Numbered from the stretch's first letter, positions 1 through 11,100 are shown. The stretch is DNA of 64,000 nucleotides from Perlabentimonas sp034003245 (GCA_034003245.1 JAVEYY010000020.1:16278-80277); one strand, 5' to 3'. Made by a program: numbers and translations. Notes: generated by a model from the letters alone, not told the origin.

Positions 1-3000
1 TGTACAATTGGCTGCCCGATGAGTAGATTTGTACAGCCGATTCAGGCTGTACGCTGGCAATGCCAACCTCGGTTTCAGCGGCAATTAGCTCAGGGATCGG
101 ATTCCAACCATCGTTTCCCTTGGTGAAGTTGAAGGGCGTAATCTCGGTATTATCGAGAAGCGTAGGTGATGTTAGCACCGTTGACCATTTGGCCCGGCTG
201 TTCTGATTGTTCTCGCCCGATTGTTCCACCGACCCAAACTCGTACATAAATGTCGACTCACCGCCCAGCGTACTTTGCCATCCCAGAGGCATAATAAGCG
301 ATTTGCCTTCGAAACCTGGATAGTTGCTAGTTTCGATTGTGGTGTTGTAGAATACTACCTCGCTAGTCGACGATAACCATGGCCGACCAAAGTAACCGGG
401 CTTTGCCCGGTAAGTCGAAGCCGTTTCGGCACCTGGAACAGTTGAGGTGATGGTGCACTCGTACATCAGATATCCCCGCCCACGGGTTTGCTGCGCAGCC
501 GTAATGTAGGAAAGATCGTTGCTGTTATCGCTGGTATTCATCACTAGGTTACTCTGGTAGAAAACGGCATTCATGCCACCAAAAATGTAATCTACAGCAC
601 CCATCATATCGCCTTTGTAAACTACAACCCGAGCGTTTGCCCCTCCAAAGAATGAGTCCTGACGGCCAATTACCCGACATTTGTTTAGGATGATTTTATC
701 GGCATTATCGGTAATGGCAATGGCAGCAGCGCGTTCAACCCATGCTTTGTCCTGCACATCGGTGTTGCCAACATCGGTTGGGCGTACACCCTTACTGCCC
801 AGCTTAAACTCTACGAGTATATCCTCAGTCTCCTTTTTAGAGATATACTGGTTGAATGAGTTTTCGAAAATTACACCCTCGGCAGTAAACCCGTTGGCGC
901 CAATAACAACCGTTGCGTTCCAGTACGATCCATTTGTAGTTCCAGCACCCGAATTGTTATGCGAATGGTATCCATTCTCGCGATTTACCCGTAGCACATC
1001 GGCATCCCATTTCTGGTTCGATCCCATGCTGTAGTAGTGGTAGCCGTGTCCATAGTACGAGGTGATCCGCACGGCGCCATCGGCAATATCTACACCCATA
1101 TTCTTAATCTCTATACTTGGGCTAGCTGCAGAATTTTTAAGGGTGATGTTGGGCATATCAATAACCAGCATCTCCTCGTAGTTTCCGGGATCAATGGCAA
1201 TGGTTACCCGCTCATCATTCTCGCGCACCATCTGTTTTACAGCGGTTAAAGCCTCGTTGATGGTTTTGTAATCCCTATTACTCCCCACTTTAATCATTGA
1301 TTTGTAGGCCACCGCCTTTGTTACCTCAATGCTGGTGATGTAGGTAGTGCTCACATTTGAGCCAATGGTTATGGTAACGTAACCGGGTTGACTGCCCTGG
1401 TAATTGTGACTAGCATACTCTATGGTGTTGGTGCTATTGCTGGTTGTGGTAAACGTGCCGCCTCCATCGATGGTGAAATGTGCGGAGTAGTAGTATCCAA
1501 TCCTTACCTTTTCGCCAGGGTTTATGGGCACTTTTATGGTTGCTGTGGGTTTGGCTACCAGGTGTCCCTTTGCTACCTCGTTTGTAACTGAACCTGTAAA
1601 AAGCAATCCTTTATATACCGTTGTTCCTGTTGAGATGATTTTTTCGTTGAATCTCCAGCAGGTTATAGGTTTAAATTCTAATGTTTTTGAAGTTGTTTGA
1701 CCTTCTACTTTTAAGTTTGAGGTTAGCCCCAATTCAAGAGCATAATCGTCGAGACCAAAGAAGTCTATGATGTAAATCCCATCGCGAAGCGAAATGTTGG
1801 AAACGTCGTTGAAGCTGTAGCTATATCCATCCTCGTTCAGGTTGGAAAGTATAAGGCCGAGTTTCGATTGCTGCTCGCTGGTGAGATTTGTTGATATGGA
1901 AACGTTGTAGCGTGGTTTTGGCTCAAAGTTAAGGTCGGTGGTTGCGTTTTCATCGCCAATCTTGATGCTATTATTGGTGAGTTTAAAATCGTTTACTTCC
2001 TCGGCAATGACTGTGTAATTTACATTTGGCTCGAGCATAACCGAGTAGGTTGAAGTGCTGGAAAATATCTCAGGATTTGGAGTGAAGATTGCCCCCGAGT
2101 TTGCCTCGGGCAAAAATAAGAGCTGCAGCTTATCGATTTCGGAACCAAGGCCGTTTATCGATCCGCTAAGGGTGAAAAGGTTTACCTTCTCTATCGTTAT
2201 GCTGTGGCTTGTTGTGGATTCTGTAACCACAAGTGTTTTTCCGTTTGAAATTATATAACCACTTGCACCGATTAGGCTTAGCTCGTATGTGTAGCCCGAT
2301 GGAAGGGTAACCTCAAAAGCTCCGTTGCTAACGGTCGACTGCCATGTTTTTCCAGCAGAGTTTCTGAAAGCAATACTGTAGCTATCGGCGATTCCGGGAG
2401 CCTCACTTTCATTGGTTTGACCATGAATGGTGATGTAGTTTGCGTTTTTTCGGTAGATTCGGTAGTAGCTGGGTTTCCCCTGGGTGTCGAAAATCTTATA
2501 ATCTCCAGCAGTTTTTGCCACAAATTTTAGCTCGGTAAGGCTGGTTGCTATTTCAACTTTATTGGTTTGTAATGTGGGATTATCTGCAAGTTGAAAGTTA
2601 ATAGTACCCCCGCCATCGGTTTTGGTGACAATGGTAACCTCGTCGTCCTCGGCGAGGGTAAGGCGGAGATGCCGATCGGCGCTAGCCGATGCGTTTACGT
2701 AAACTCTCCCCGTATAGCCTGTAACGCTGGCAATGTTCTCGTCGAAGCGGGTGATGATGGTGTTGGTGGTGCGTAGCCTGTCGTTGTTGCCACCAGACCA
2801 GCTTAGATTATCTGAGGTAAAGTTTGGCAACACGTTGCCATTGCTGCCTGGGGTGATGGTTGGGGCGTACCACGAGTTTATAATATCGACAGTGAGGAGG
2901 TTGTTGTACTGTGCCTCATTGAGCTGTACTGCTCCAAAATCCCATACATCTGTTTTAGCAGATTTTGCGTGATTGGGAATTATGTTTTTACACGTATCGG

Positions 3001-3085
3001 TATTGGTAGTACTGGCGATAGCCGATAGTTTAAGGCAACTGGCGACAAAAAATATAGCCCAAACTTTCAAGGATAATATCTTCAT
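1..3085 (-). CDS. Secreted pectinesterase (CE8 family), C-terminus cut by window edge
   Basis: An open frame runs from an ATG at 3085 leftward to base 1 with no stop, about 1028 codons. It begins with a Sec signal peptide (MKILSLKVWAIFFVASC). Residues ~30-650 are Ser/Thr/Asn-rich and beta-rich, as in extracellular Bacteroidota polysaccharide enzymes. From ~650 a right-handed beta-helix pectin methylesterase follows, opening with YKTINEALTAVK. The catalytic signatures are present: GRQDSFFGG (Gln and acid/base Asp, ~808), VDYIFGG (nucleophile Asp, ~830) and GRPW (Arg and Trp, ~900). The enzyme should remove methyl esters from pectin outside the cell. An orphan histidine kinase gene lies 158 bp upstream in the same direction. 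Any C-terminal secretion domain lies outside the window. The motifs make the family call strong; the true substrate is inferred. Confidence 0.88.
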   Translation of the reverse strand, partial: MKILSLKVWAIFFVASCLKLSAIASTTNTDTCKNIIPNHAKSAKTDVWDFGAVQLNEAQYNNLLTVDIINSWYAPTITPGSNGNVLPNFTSDNLSWSGGNNDRLRTTNTIITRFDENIASVTGYTGRVYVNASASADRHLRLTLAEDDEVTIVTKTDGGGTINFQLADNPTLQTNKVEIATSLTELKFVAKTAGDYKIFDTQGKPSYYRIYRKNANYITIHGQTNESEAPGIADSYSIAFRNSAGKTWQSTVSNGAFEVTLPSGYTYELSLIGASGYIISNGKTLVVTESTTSHSITIEKVNLFTLSGSINGLGSEIDKLQLLFLPEANSGAIFTPNPEIFSSTSTYSVMLEPNVNYTVIAEEVNDFKLTNNSIKIGDENATTDLNFEPKPRYNVSISTNLTSEQQSKLGLILSNLNEDGYSYSFNDVSNISLRDGIYIIDFFGLDDYALELGLTSNLKVEGQTTSKTLEFKPITCWRFNEKIISTGTTVYKGLLFTGSVTNEVAKGHLVAKPTATIKVPINPGEKVRIGYYYSAHFTIDGGGTFTTTSNSTNTIEYASHNYQGSQPGYVTITIGSNVSTTYITSIEVTKAVAYKSMIKVGSNRDYKTINEALTAVKQMVRENDERVTIAIDPGNYEEMLVIDMPNITLKNSAASPSIEIKNMGVDIADGAVRITSYYGHGYHYYSMGSNQKWDADVLRVNRENGYHSHNNSGAGTTNGSYWNATVVIGANGFTAEGVIFENSFNQYISKKETEDILVEFKLGSKGVRPTDVGNTDVQDKAWVERAAAIAITDNADKIILNKCRVIGRQDSFFGGANARVVVYKGDMMGAVDYIFGGMNAVFYQSNLVMNTSDNSNDLSYITAAQQTRGRGYLMYECTITSTVPGAETASTYRAKPGYFGRPWLSSTSEVVFYNTTIETSNYPGFEGKSLIMPLGWQSTLGGESTFMYEFGSVEQSGENNQNSRAKWSTVLTSPTLLDNTEITPFNFTKGNDGWNPIPELIAAETEVGIASVQPESAVQIYSSGSQLY

Positions 3086-3243
3086 TCTGAGTGAGTAGTT
3101 TTTTTGTAAAAAAACAGGTTTGCAGCCATATAACCCAAGGCTTACAAGTGCAAGTAACAAGTTTTTTTGCCAATTAGCTATTCAGAATGTGCTGATGATA
3201 ATGCAAAATTTGCCAAAAACTGCGATCTGATCAATTCAGATAT

Positions 3244-4614
3244 CTATAACACGGGTTTAGGAAGATTAAAGCTGAAACTCGTTCCAACATTCTCCTCGCT
3301 TTCAACCCAAATTTTACCGCCATTTTTCTCAATTATCTCCTTGCAGAGGAAGAGGCCCAAGCCGGTTCCCAACTCGTTTGAGGTTCCGAGCCTACTTTTC
3401 TTTTTCTCCAGATTAAACAGCTCTTTCACCTGCGATGCGGAGAGCCCAATCCCATTATCTTTTACCGATATCTCTATCATACTGTTTTTTTCGGCAGCTG
3501 ATATTGATATTTTACCACCAGCTCGGGTAAATTTCAATGCATTGGTTACTAGGTTTCGAATTACTATGCTAACTGAGTTTTTGTCGCCCCATACCATCAA
3601 GTTTTTATCGATATTCATATCGATGGTAATCTCTTTTTTCTCGGCGGTAACCGCAACCAACGCCACATTCTGAGCCGCTATTGCTTCGATTTCGAATGCC
3701 ACAGGGTTTTCCTTTACCTTGTCGATTTGCAGGCGCGACCACTCCAGCAGGTTTTCCAGCAACACGTAATTGTTCAGCGCGGAGTCGTGTATGTACTTGG
3801 CAAACTTGTAGTACTCGGGGTTATCCTTGCTTTTATTCTTGAGCAGCTCCGAGAATCCAAGAACAATATTGAAGGGCGATTTTAGGTCGTGCGAGATTAT
3901 GGTGAAGAGCCTGTTTTTTGTCTGGTTCATCTCCTGTAGCTCTTGTGCCTGTTGCTTTATCTGTTTATGGCTACACTCAATATCGTTGTAGGCTTTTTGA
4001 AGCTGCTTTCTGCGTCGTATTTCCAACACCTTAACCGTGTGGTTTTCCCAGGTTATCAGGTAGATAGTTATTGAAGATATCAGTATGGTGAAAACGCTGA
4101 CGATCAGATTGAGGATGTCTATTTTATCGCTGGGAAAACGATTAACTCCAAGTAGATCGGGCAAATTACCTGTAAATTGAATTCCCACAATAAAGGCAAA
4201 AGCAACAAGAACATGCATGGGTATTGACTTGTCGAAGAGAGCTGCAGTAATGGGGAAGGTCATAAATACAACAAACAGCGGCGAATACCAAGGAAGATAT
4301 TCCAAGCTGGTTGGGTATACTGCAAATAGGCTTACAAGTAAAATCTGCACCTCAAAGGTGCTTATGGCCAAACGTTTTGCCAATTCCAGTTTCCCCTTTG
4401 ATACAAGATAAAAACCAGTTGAGTAAGCTGAAAGACCTAATAGTTGAACTACTACTCCAAAGTAAACCTGGTGCCAGATGGCGATGGGCAGCGAGATAAG
4501 GGTAATAAATGCAAGGCCTAAGTTGAATTCGTTTACCTGACGGAACTTCCTCCTCAAATCAAAATCTCCCTCCTCGTTAATCCCCAAGTTGATAATTCTA
4601 CTTAGTGGTGACAT
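3244..4614 (-). CDS. Membrane-bound sensor histidine kinase (orphan)
   Basis: 456 aa. The N-terminal ~190 residues form about six transmembrane helices with short loops, so the input is probably sensed in or near the membrane. A short coiled coil (~195-230) leads into the kinase core: H-box ISHDLKSPFN with phospho-accepting His near residue 241, N-box NLVTNALKF, G1 DNGIGL and G2 GTGLGLFLC. It should autophosphorylate and pass phosphate to an unidentified response regulator. No regulator gene is adjacent; the pectinesterase follows in the same direction after 158 bp and the PepSY gene diverges on the other side. The ATG at 4614 is kept because the first helix starts soon after it. No ligand can be predicted. 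Confidence 0.9.
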   Translation of the reverse strand: MSPLSRIINLGINEEGDFDLRRKFRQVNEFNLGLAFITLISLPIAIWHQVYFGVVVQLLGLSAYSTGFYLVSKGKLELAKRLAISTFEVQILLVSLFAVYPTSLEYLPWYSPLFVVFMTFPITAALFDKSIPMHVLVAFAFIVGIQFTGNLPDLLGVNRFPSDKIDILNLIVSVFTILISSITIYLITWENHTVKVLEIRRRKQLQKAYNDIECSHKQIKQQAQELQEMNQTKNRLFTIISHDLKSPFNIVLGFSELLKNKSKDNPEYYKFAKYIHDSALNNYVLLENLLEWSRLQIDKVKENPVAFEIEAIAAQNVALVAVTAEKKEITIDMNIDKNLMVWGDKNSVSIVIRNLVTNALKFTRAGGKISISAAEKNSMIEISVKDNGIGLSASQVKELFNLEKKKSRLGTSNELGTGLGLFLCKEIIEKNGGKIWVESEENVGTSFSFNLPKPVL

Positions 4615-4941
4615 GTATAAGTGGTAATTGTTTGTGCAGTACTTACGGATAAAACAGGACTAGGGTTATGGTGAATTGCTCGGGCAAACTTGTTGTAGAT
4701 ACGATTATAGTACTGTGAGTTAGGTTTATATAAAAGGTTTGATTTGCGTAAAGGTGACGTTTATCATCGTAATTTGCCATAATTCTGTTCCATATACTAG
4801 CTTTGCAGCTGAAGTTGGTAGCTGATGAGATTGCGCTTCAAGTCTAGAATTTTACAGTGCAGGTTAAACTTTGCTCCATTCCTCAAGTCCCATACATTAG
4901 CATTTCATACCTTTGTTTGAATTCTAATCCAGGTACTAAAA
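4615..4941. other. Divergent intergenic region, 327 bp, no gene
   Basis: This gap separates the leftward histidine kinase from the rightward PepSY/TonB-receptor operon. It holds two candidate Bacteroidota promoters for the rightward operon, listed separately. I see no tRNA, riboswitch fold, strong terminator hairpin or recognisable Fur box, and no convincing TAnnTTTG box for the leftward kinase. Confidence 0.6.
4773..4805 (+). promoter_or_regulatory. Candidate Bacteroidota promoter for the PepSY/TonB-receptor operon
   Basis: TTTG at 4773-4776 and TAGCTTTG at 4798-4805 are separated by 21 bases, matching the Bacteroidota -33/-7 pattern TTTG...TAnnTTTG. It would give a leader of about 130 bases before the ATG at 4942. 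A second -7-like box, TACCTTTG at 4908-4915, lies closer but has no matching -33 element. Confidence 0.45.
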
Positions 4942-5514
4942 ATGGCATCAAGTTCTAGTAGGTCAGAAAAAGCCACCATAATTCGCCTTTTTCGGAAACT
5001 GCACAGGATTACGGCCTCAATCCTCTTCATTTTCTTCATTATTATGGCCATTACGGGATTAATGCTGGGTGCAAAGAAACATAGCGGTGAACTTTTTCAG
5101 GATAAAACCCACGCTGGTACATCAGTAAACCTTAAGGACTGGCTTCCCATCGATAGCTTGTATGCCAATGCCTGTAAAGCATTTCGTGATTCGATTTCGC
5201 AAGTACTTCCTGGAGAAATCGAGCGAATAGATGTGCGGAAGGACAAGGGTGTTGTGAAGTTTATCTTCGCCAAAGGATTTTGGGGTATTCAGGTTGATGG
5301 CGCTACAGGTGATATTCTTCACATCGAACGACGACGATCCGATTTTATTGAAATGCTCCACGATGGCTCGCTGGTCGATCACTATCTAGGTTTCCCCAGT
5401 GGTATGTTTAAGCTAATCTACACCCTAATAATGGGCGTTGCATTGTTGCTGTTTACAATCACGGGTTTTTGGCTCTGGTATGGGCCAAAACGCATGCGAC
5501 GCAATAGGAATTAA
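4942..5514 (+). CDS. PepSY-associated transmembrane protein
   Basis: 190 aa. A basic N-terminus (LFRKLHRI) precedes one transmembrane helix (~28-50), a ~100-residue extracytoplasmic PepSY-like domain ending in WGIQVDGATGDILHIERRRS, and a second helix (~155-178) ending in GFWLWYGPKRMRR. The HR motif near the first helix and the H..LVDHYLG stretch before the last are typical of the PepSY_TM family, whose members often sit beside TonB-dependent iron or heme receptors and are suspected inner-membrane reductases. The TonB receptor starts 14 bp downstream, so the two are probably co-transcribed. Family call is firm; the reductase role is inference. Confidence 0.85.
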   Translation: MASSSSRSEKATIIRLFRKLHRITASILFIFFIIMAITGLMLGAKKHSGELFQDKTHAGTSVNLKDWLPIDSLYANACKAFRDSISQVLPGEIERIDVRKDKGVVKFIFAKGFWGIQVDGATGDILHIERRRSDFIEMLHDGSLVDHYLGFPSGMFKLIYTLIMGVALLLFTITGFWLWYGPKRMRRNRN

Positions 5515-5528
5515 CAGCTTTCGAAACC

Positions 5529-7931
5529 ATGCGATTAGTTGCAACTCTAATACTTATAGTATTTTCATTTTCGGGGTATACTCAGGTACTAACCGTAAAG
5601 GCTAATGAGAGTGGTAAACCGCTCGAAATGGTAACCATAACTAGCGAAAATCCAAACTTTTCAGTTGTTACCAATTCCAAGGGGCAAGCCGATATCACTT
5701 CGCTAAAAGGTTCTGATTTAATTGAAATTAGGATTATGGGTTATACTTCGCAGCACCTTAGTTTCACGCAAATTGAGCAGCTGGGCTTTGAGGTTTCAAT
5801 GGCCACCTCTATTTTCTCAATCGATCAGGTAGTAGTGTCGGCCACGAAGTGGACTCAAACGGCCCGGGAGATTCCCCTTAAGATTACCCCAATCTCTCGA
5901 TCGCAGATAGTTTTTCATAATCCCCAAACTGCAGCCGATTTGCTAACCATATCGGGCGATGTTTTTGTGCAGAAAAGTCAGCAGGGCGGTGGTAGTCCCA
6001 TGATTCGTGGCTTTGCCACTAACCGTTTGCTCATTGCCGTGGACGGTGTGCGGATGAATAACGCCATTTTCCGGGGTGGAAATCTGCAGAATGTTATCTC
6101 GCTCGATCCGTTTGCCGTGGAGCAGGCTGAGGTGCTGTTTGGGCCGGGATCGGTTATATATGGCAGCGATGCCATAGGTGGTGTGATGAGTTTTTATACC
6201 CTTTCGCCAAGGTTCTCCGATAATGGAAAGGTTTTGCTTAATGGCAATGCCTCGGCTCGTTACTCCTCAGCAAACAACGAAAAAACGGGCCATTTTGATA
6301 TCAACCTTGGATTTAGCAAGTGGGCTCTACTTTCAAGTCTTTCGTACACCGATTTTGGTGATTTGCGAATGGGTTCGTATGGTCCTCAGGAGTATTTACG
6401 CTCCGAGTACGTAGACCGCCAGGGTAACTCCGACATTGTAGTTCAAAACTCGAATCCCCGATTTCAGCGGCCTACAGGCTACTCGCAGACCAACATCATG
6501 CAGAAAATCTCCTATAAACCAAACTCCAGCTGGGTTTTTGATTATGGGCTGCACTACTCATCAACATCAAACTTCGACAGGTACGATCGATTAATCTACT
6601 ACCGAGATGGTTTTCCCCGAAGCGCTGAGTGGTTCTATGGCCCTCAGATTTGGTTAATGAGTAACCTGAAGATTAGCAGTAAGGCCAGCACAGTTATGTA
6701 CGATCAGTTAACGCTACAGCTGGCTTACCAGTACTTTCAGGAGAGCCGAAACGACAGGAATTTCAATGGAGCTGTGCTGAGAAAAAGGGTGGAAGAGGTT
6801 GATGCCTTATCGTTTAACATCGATCTTAAAAAGAACCTCAATTCGAGGCAGAAAATTTTTTACGGAGCCGAGGTGGTTCATAACTACGTTACTTCCACCG
6901 GAATTGATAAGAATATTGAGACAGAAATCAACACCGATGGGCCGTCGCGCTATCCTAAGGCTCACTGGTCGTCGCTTGCAACATACCTTACATACCAGCG
7001 AAATCTATCGGAAATCCTTAATCTGCATGCAGGTGTAAGGCACACACACTATTTAATCGATGCTCAGTTCGACAATACATTTTACCCATTCCCATTCACG
7101 CAGGCCAAACTTAGCAAGGGCGCAGTTACGGGTTCTGTGGGCTTAACTCTGAATCCAACTGAGCAGTGGCGAGTAAAGGGAGTTTTATCAACTGGCTTTC
7201 GAGCGCCCAATGTCGATGATATCGGAAAGGTTTTCGACTCTGAACCGGGTTCGGTTGTTGTTCCCAATCCAAACCTTAAGGCAGAGTATGCATACAATGC
7301 TGAGGTGGGCGTAACCCGAAGAGTTGCAGATTTTTTGGAGATCGATTTTCTCACTTACGTCACTCTGCTCGATAATGCAATGGTTAAGCGAAATTCAACG
7401 CTTAACGGACTGGATAGCATTATGTACGATGGCCAGCTTAGCAGGGTTCAGTCGCTTCAAAATGCATCATTTGCTAGGGTGTGGGGATTTCAAGCCGATT
7501 TTGAGCTAATGCTTCCCAGGGGATTTTTGCTCTCGTCGAGGTTTAACTATCAGAAAGGGGTTGAGGAACTCGACAATGGAGCCATAAGCCCGCTTCGCCA
7601 TGCGGCTCCCTGGTTTGGAGTAGCAAGGCTAAGTTATAGAAATTCGAAATTAATGCTTACGCTTTTTGCCAATTACAGCGGTTCTGTTCCATACAGCCAG
7701 CTTGCCGAGGAGGAGCGTGGCAAACCGTACATCTATGCCATTGATGATAATGGAAATCCTTACTCGCCTGGGTGGTACACCCTAAATTTTCGGACAAATT
7801 ATAAAATAAGCGAAATGGTGGGCCTTTCGTTTGATGTTGAGAACATTACCGACCAGCGATACCGCCCATACAGTTCGGGGCTGGTGGCTGCGGGGATAAA
7901 TATTGTAGCCGGGGTAAAAGTTAATTTTTAA
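5529..7931 (+). CDS. TonB-dependent outer-membrane receptor, heme/hemoglobin-receptor-like
   Basis: 800 aa. A signal peptide ends near residue 19 (FSFSGYTQV). Residues ~20-95 are a carboxypeptidase-D-regulatory-like beta domain common in Bacteroidota receptors. The plug follows (~110-225) with MIRGFATNRLLIAVDGVRMN and GPGSVIYGSDAIGGV, and then the 22-strand barrel, ending in an aromatic C-terminus (VAGVKVNF). The plug wording and the FRAP (~557) ... NPNL (~580) pair are those of heme/hemoglobin receptors such as HmuR. However, no histidine lies between FRAP and NPNL, so heme as ligand is uncertain; a siderophore or other iron complex is possible. It sits 14 bp after the PepSY gene, supporting an iron or heme uptake unit. 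Confidence 0.88.
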   Translation: MRLVATLILIVFSFSGYTQVLTVKANESGKPLEMVTITSENPNFSVVTNSKGQADITSLKGSDLIEIRIMGYTSQHLSFTQIEQLGFEVSMATSIFSIDQVVVSATKWTQTAREIPLKITPISRSQIVFHNPQTAADLLTISGDVFVQKSQQGGGSPMIRGFATNRLLIAVDGVRMNNAIFRGGNLQNVISLDPFAVEQAEVLFGPGSVIYGSDAIGGVMSFYTLSPRFSDNGKVLLNGNASARYSSANNEKTGHFDINLGFSKWALLSSLSYTDFGDLRMGSYGPQEYLRSEYVDRQGNSDIVVQNSNPRFQRPTGYSQTNIMQKISYKPNSSWVFDYGLHYSSTSNFDRYDRLIYYRDGFPRSAEWFYGPQIWLMSNLKISSKASTVMYDQLTLQLAYQYFQESRNDRNFNGAVLRKRVEEVDALSFNIDLKKNLNSRQKIFYGAEVVHNYVTSTGIDKNIETEINTDGPSRYPKAHWSSLATYLTYQRNLSEILNLHAGVRHTHYLIDAQFDNTFYPFPFTQAKLSKGAVTGSVGLTLNPTEQWRVKGVLSTGFRAPNVDDIGKVFDSEPGSVVVPNPNLKAEYAYNAEVGVTRRVADFLEIDFLTYVTLLDNAMVKRNSTLNGLDSIMYDGQLSRVQSLQNASFARVWGFQADFELMLPRGFLLSSRFNYQKGVEELDNGAISPLRHAAPWFGVARLSYRNSKLMLTLFANYSGSVPYSQLAEEERGKPYIYAIDDNGNPYSPGWYTLNFRTNYKISEMVGLSFDVENITDQRYRPYSSGLVAAGINIVAGVKVNF

Positions 7932-8107
7932 CTTAATCTTATTTTGGGGATTTTCAATACCTTTAACTATTCAAGATTAGAGCTATAAATATGCTTATAA
8001 CAGTTCTATCGCTTTAAATTTCTTAAACATTTGCTTAAACTTATTGAATGTATAACGTCTAATCAACATAATTCGATAAAATTGTATTAACCCTAACCCT
8101 AATAGTT

Positions 8108-11100
8108 ATGAAACAAACCAGCATCTGTTTAAGGGTATGCATTTCTGTAATGCTAGCCCTTTTCCTATTATCGTCATCAGTGGTAGTTGCACAAAAAATA
8201 AATACTAAACCCGCAAAAGAGGAGGTGAAGGATTCTCTTGTTAACAGCACTCTGGTGTCGGGACTAAAGTTCAGGGGCATTGGCCCAGCTTTTACCTCAG
8301 GCCGGATTGGCGACTTTGCCGTGAACCCCAATAACCATTCCGAGTTTTATGTGGCGGTGGCCAGCGGTCATATATGGAAAACCACTAATAAGGGAATTAC
8401 TTTTAAGCCAGTTTTCGATAACTACGGTGCATACTCTATTGGCTGTTTGGCCATGGATCCCAGTAATAGTAACGTGGTTTGGGCTGGCACAGGCGAGAAT
8501 AACCACCAGCGTGCCCTTGGCTATGGTAATGGTGTTTACAAAACGGTAAACGGTGGAAAATCGTGGAAAAACATGGGGCTTAAGGAGAGCCGTCAGATTG
8601 GTATGATCCTGATTGATCCCCGCAACTCCAATGTGGTTTACGTTGCAGCCGAAGGCTCAGCATGGGGACCTGGTGGCGACCGTGGCTTGTACAAAACCAC
8701 CGATGGTGGTGAGAACTGGGAAAAAGTTCTGAACGTGAGCGAGAACACAGGTATCAATAATATAATCTGCGATCCTCGTAATCCAGATATTCTGTACGCT
8801 TCATCGGAACAACGCCGTAGGCATGTGTTCACAAAAATTGGCGGAGGCCCTGAGACCGCCCTATACAAATCGGAAGATGCCGGGAAAACATGGCGCAAAC
8901 TTACCGATGGGCTACCCAAGGAGCATATGGGTGGAATGGGTATAGCTATCTCGCCACAAAATCCAGATGTGCTTTACGCAATTATTGAAGCAGCTAACGA
9001 TGCAGGTGGATTTTTCCGTTCAACCAACCGCGGTGAGTCGTGGGTTAAGATGAGCGATCACACCTCTAGCGGTCAGTACTATAATGAAATTTTCTGCGAT
9101 CCCGTACAGTTCGATAAGATTTACTCGGTGGAAACCTATTCGCACGTTACCGTAGATGGAGGCAAAACATGGTCGGTAGTAAGTCATAAGGAACGCCATG
9201 TTGATGATCATGCGCTTTGGATTGATCCCAACGATAATAAGCATGTTATGATTGGTGGCGATGGTGGTATTTACATCACCTACAATGTTGATGAGGGGGA
9301 TTGGAATTTTGTGTCAAATCTGCCTGTTACCCAGTTTTATAGGGTTACTACCGATAATGCCGAGCCCTTTTATAACGTATACGGTGGAACGCAGGATAAC
9401 AATACCCTTGGTGGGCCATCGCAAAATACATCAAGTGGTGGCGTGTCGAGTGAAGAGTGGATTGTAACTGTAGGTGGCGACGGATTCTGGGCGCGGGTCG
9501 ATCCAACGAATCCGGATATTGTTTACTCAGAGTCGCAGTATGGAAACCTAGTGCGTTACGATAAGAAAAGTGGTGAGCGCATAAATATTCAGCCTCAACC
9601 CCGTAAGGGGGAGCAAACCTACCGTTGGAACTGGGATTCTCCCCTAATTATTAGCCCTCATTCCCCATCCCGTTTATACTTTGCCGCCAATAAGGTTTTT
9701 CGTAGCGATGATCGTGGCAATACCTGGCAGGTTATTTCCGATGACCTAACTGCTCAAATCGATCGCAACACATGGCCTGTAATGGGTAAGTACTGGAGCG
9801 TTGATGCAGTTATGAAGGATGTTTCTACCTCGCTTTTTGGCACAATTGTTTCACTCGATGAGTCACCCGTAAAGGCGGATCTAATCTATGTTGGAACCGA
9901 CGATGGCGTAATTCAAGTAACCGAGGATGCCGGGAAAACTTGGCGCAAGGTTGCCTCATTCCCTGGGGTTCCCGATCAGTCGTATGTAAGTGATGTGTTT
10001 GCATCTCGTTTTAACGAGAATGTGGTTTTTGCTACAATCCGAAACTACAAGCGCGACGACTTAAAACCTTACGTGCTAAAGAGTACAGATAAAGGAAAAA
10101 CCTGGAAGTCTATTTCGGCGAATTTACCTGAGAATGGCCCTGTGCATACCATTGAGCAGGATTTTGTAAAGGAGGATTTGCTGTTTGTGGGAACCGAGTT
10201 TGGCGCATTCTTCTCAATAAATGGAGGTGAAAGCTGGGTACAGCTTAAGTCGGGGTTGCCTTCGATAGCTGTTTACGATTTGGCAATCCAGCAGCGCGAG
10301 AGCGATTTGGTGCTGGCAACATTTGGTCGTGGGTTCTATATTCTCGATAACTATGCCCCGCTGCGCGAGCTAACGGGTGAGTTTCCAAAAGTAGAGAGCC
10401 ACCTGTTTGGTGTTAAGGACGCAAAACTTTTCATCCAAACCTCTAAGAAGTATGGCCAAGGATCAACATTTTTCACTGCTCCAAACCCTGAGTTTGGTGC
10501 CACGTTTACCGTATACCTCAAGGAAGTTCCAAAAATGAAAAAGGCCATCAGGCAGGAAATGGAGAAGAAACTCTTTAAGGAAAGCAAGCCCATTCCTCAG
10601 CCTACGCTCAAAGAATTAGAGGACGAGAAGAGGGAAGTTCCACCATACCTTTTGGTTACCATCCGCGATGTTGAGGGTGACGTGGTGAGAACCATTACCC
10701 AAAAACCCTCGAAGGGTATTCAGCGTTTTAACTGGGATTTAAGTTATGATAATACTCGTCCCCAGAATGCCAACAGGTTTAACCCGATGGCCCGCAACCG
10801 GGGAAGTATTTACGTAATGCCCGGTATTTATTCTGTTGAGGTGGCAATGGTGCACAATGGAGTGGTGAAACCTTTGGCAAAACCCGAAAGCTTCAGTGTG
10901 AAATCTTTGAATAATACCACCCTGCCTGCCAAGAGTAGAGTGGAAATGGTGGCATTTCAACGTGAGGTGTCAAAACTCTCGAAAGCGATGGTGGGAGCAA
11001 TGCAGCTTACTAACGATTTGAAATCGGAAGTGGTTGTGATGAAGCAAACCGCCCTAACCCTTGCATCGGCACATACCGAGTTAATGCCTTTCCTTGCTTC

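Noticed and set aside
3225..3241. Short hairpin ATCTGA-TCAAT-TCAGAT at the 3' end of the first kinase
   Set aside because: Only six base pairs, with no T run after it, so it is not a credible terminator.
3167..3673. 168-aa plus-strand frame over the first histidine kinase
   Set aside because: It lies antisense to the conserved kinase catalytic region and has no coherent motif.
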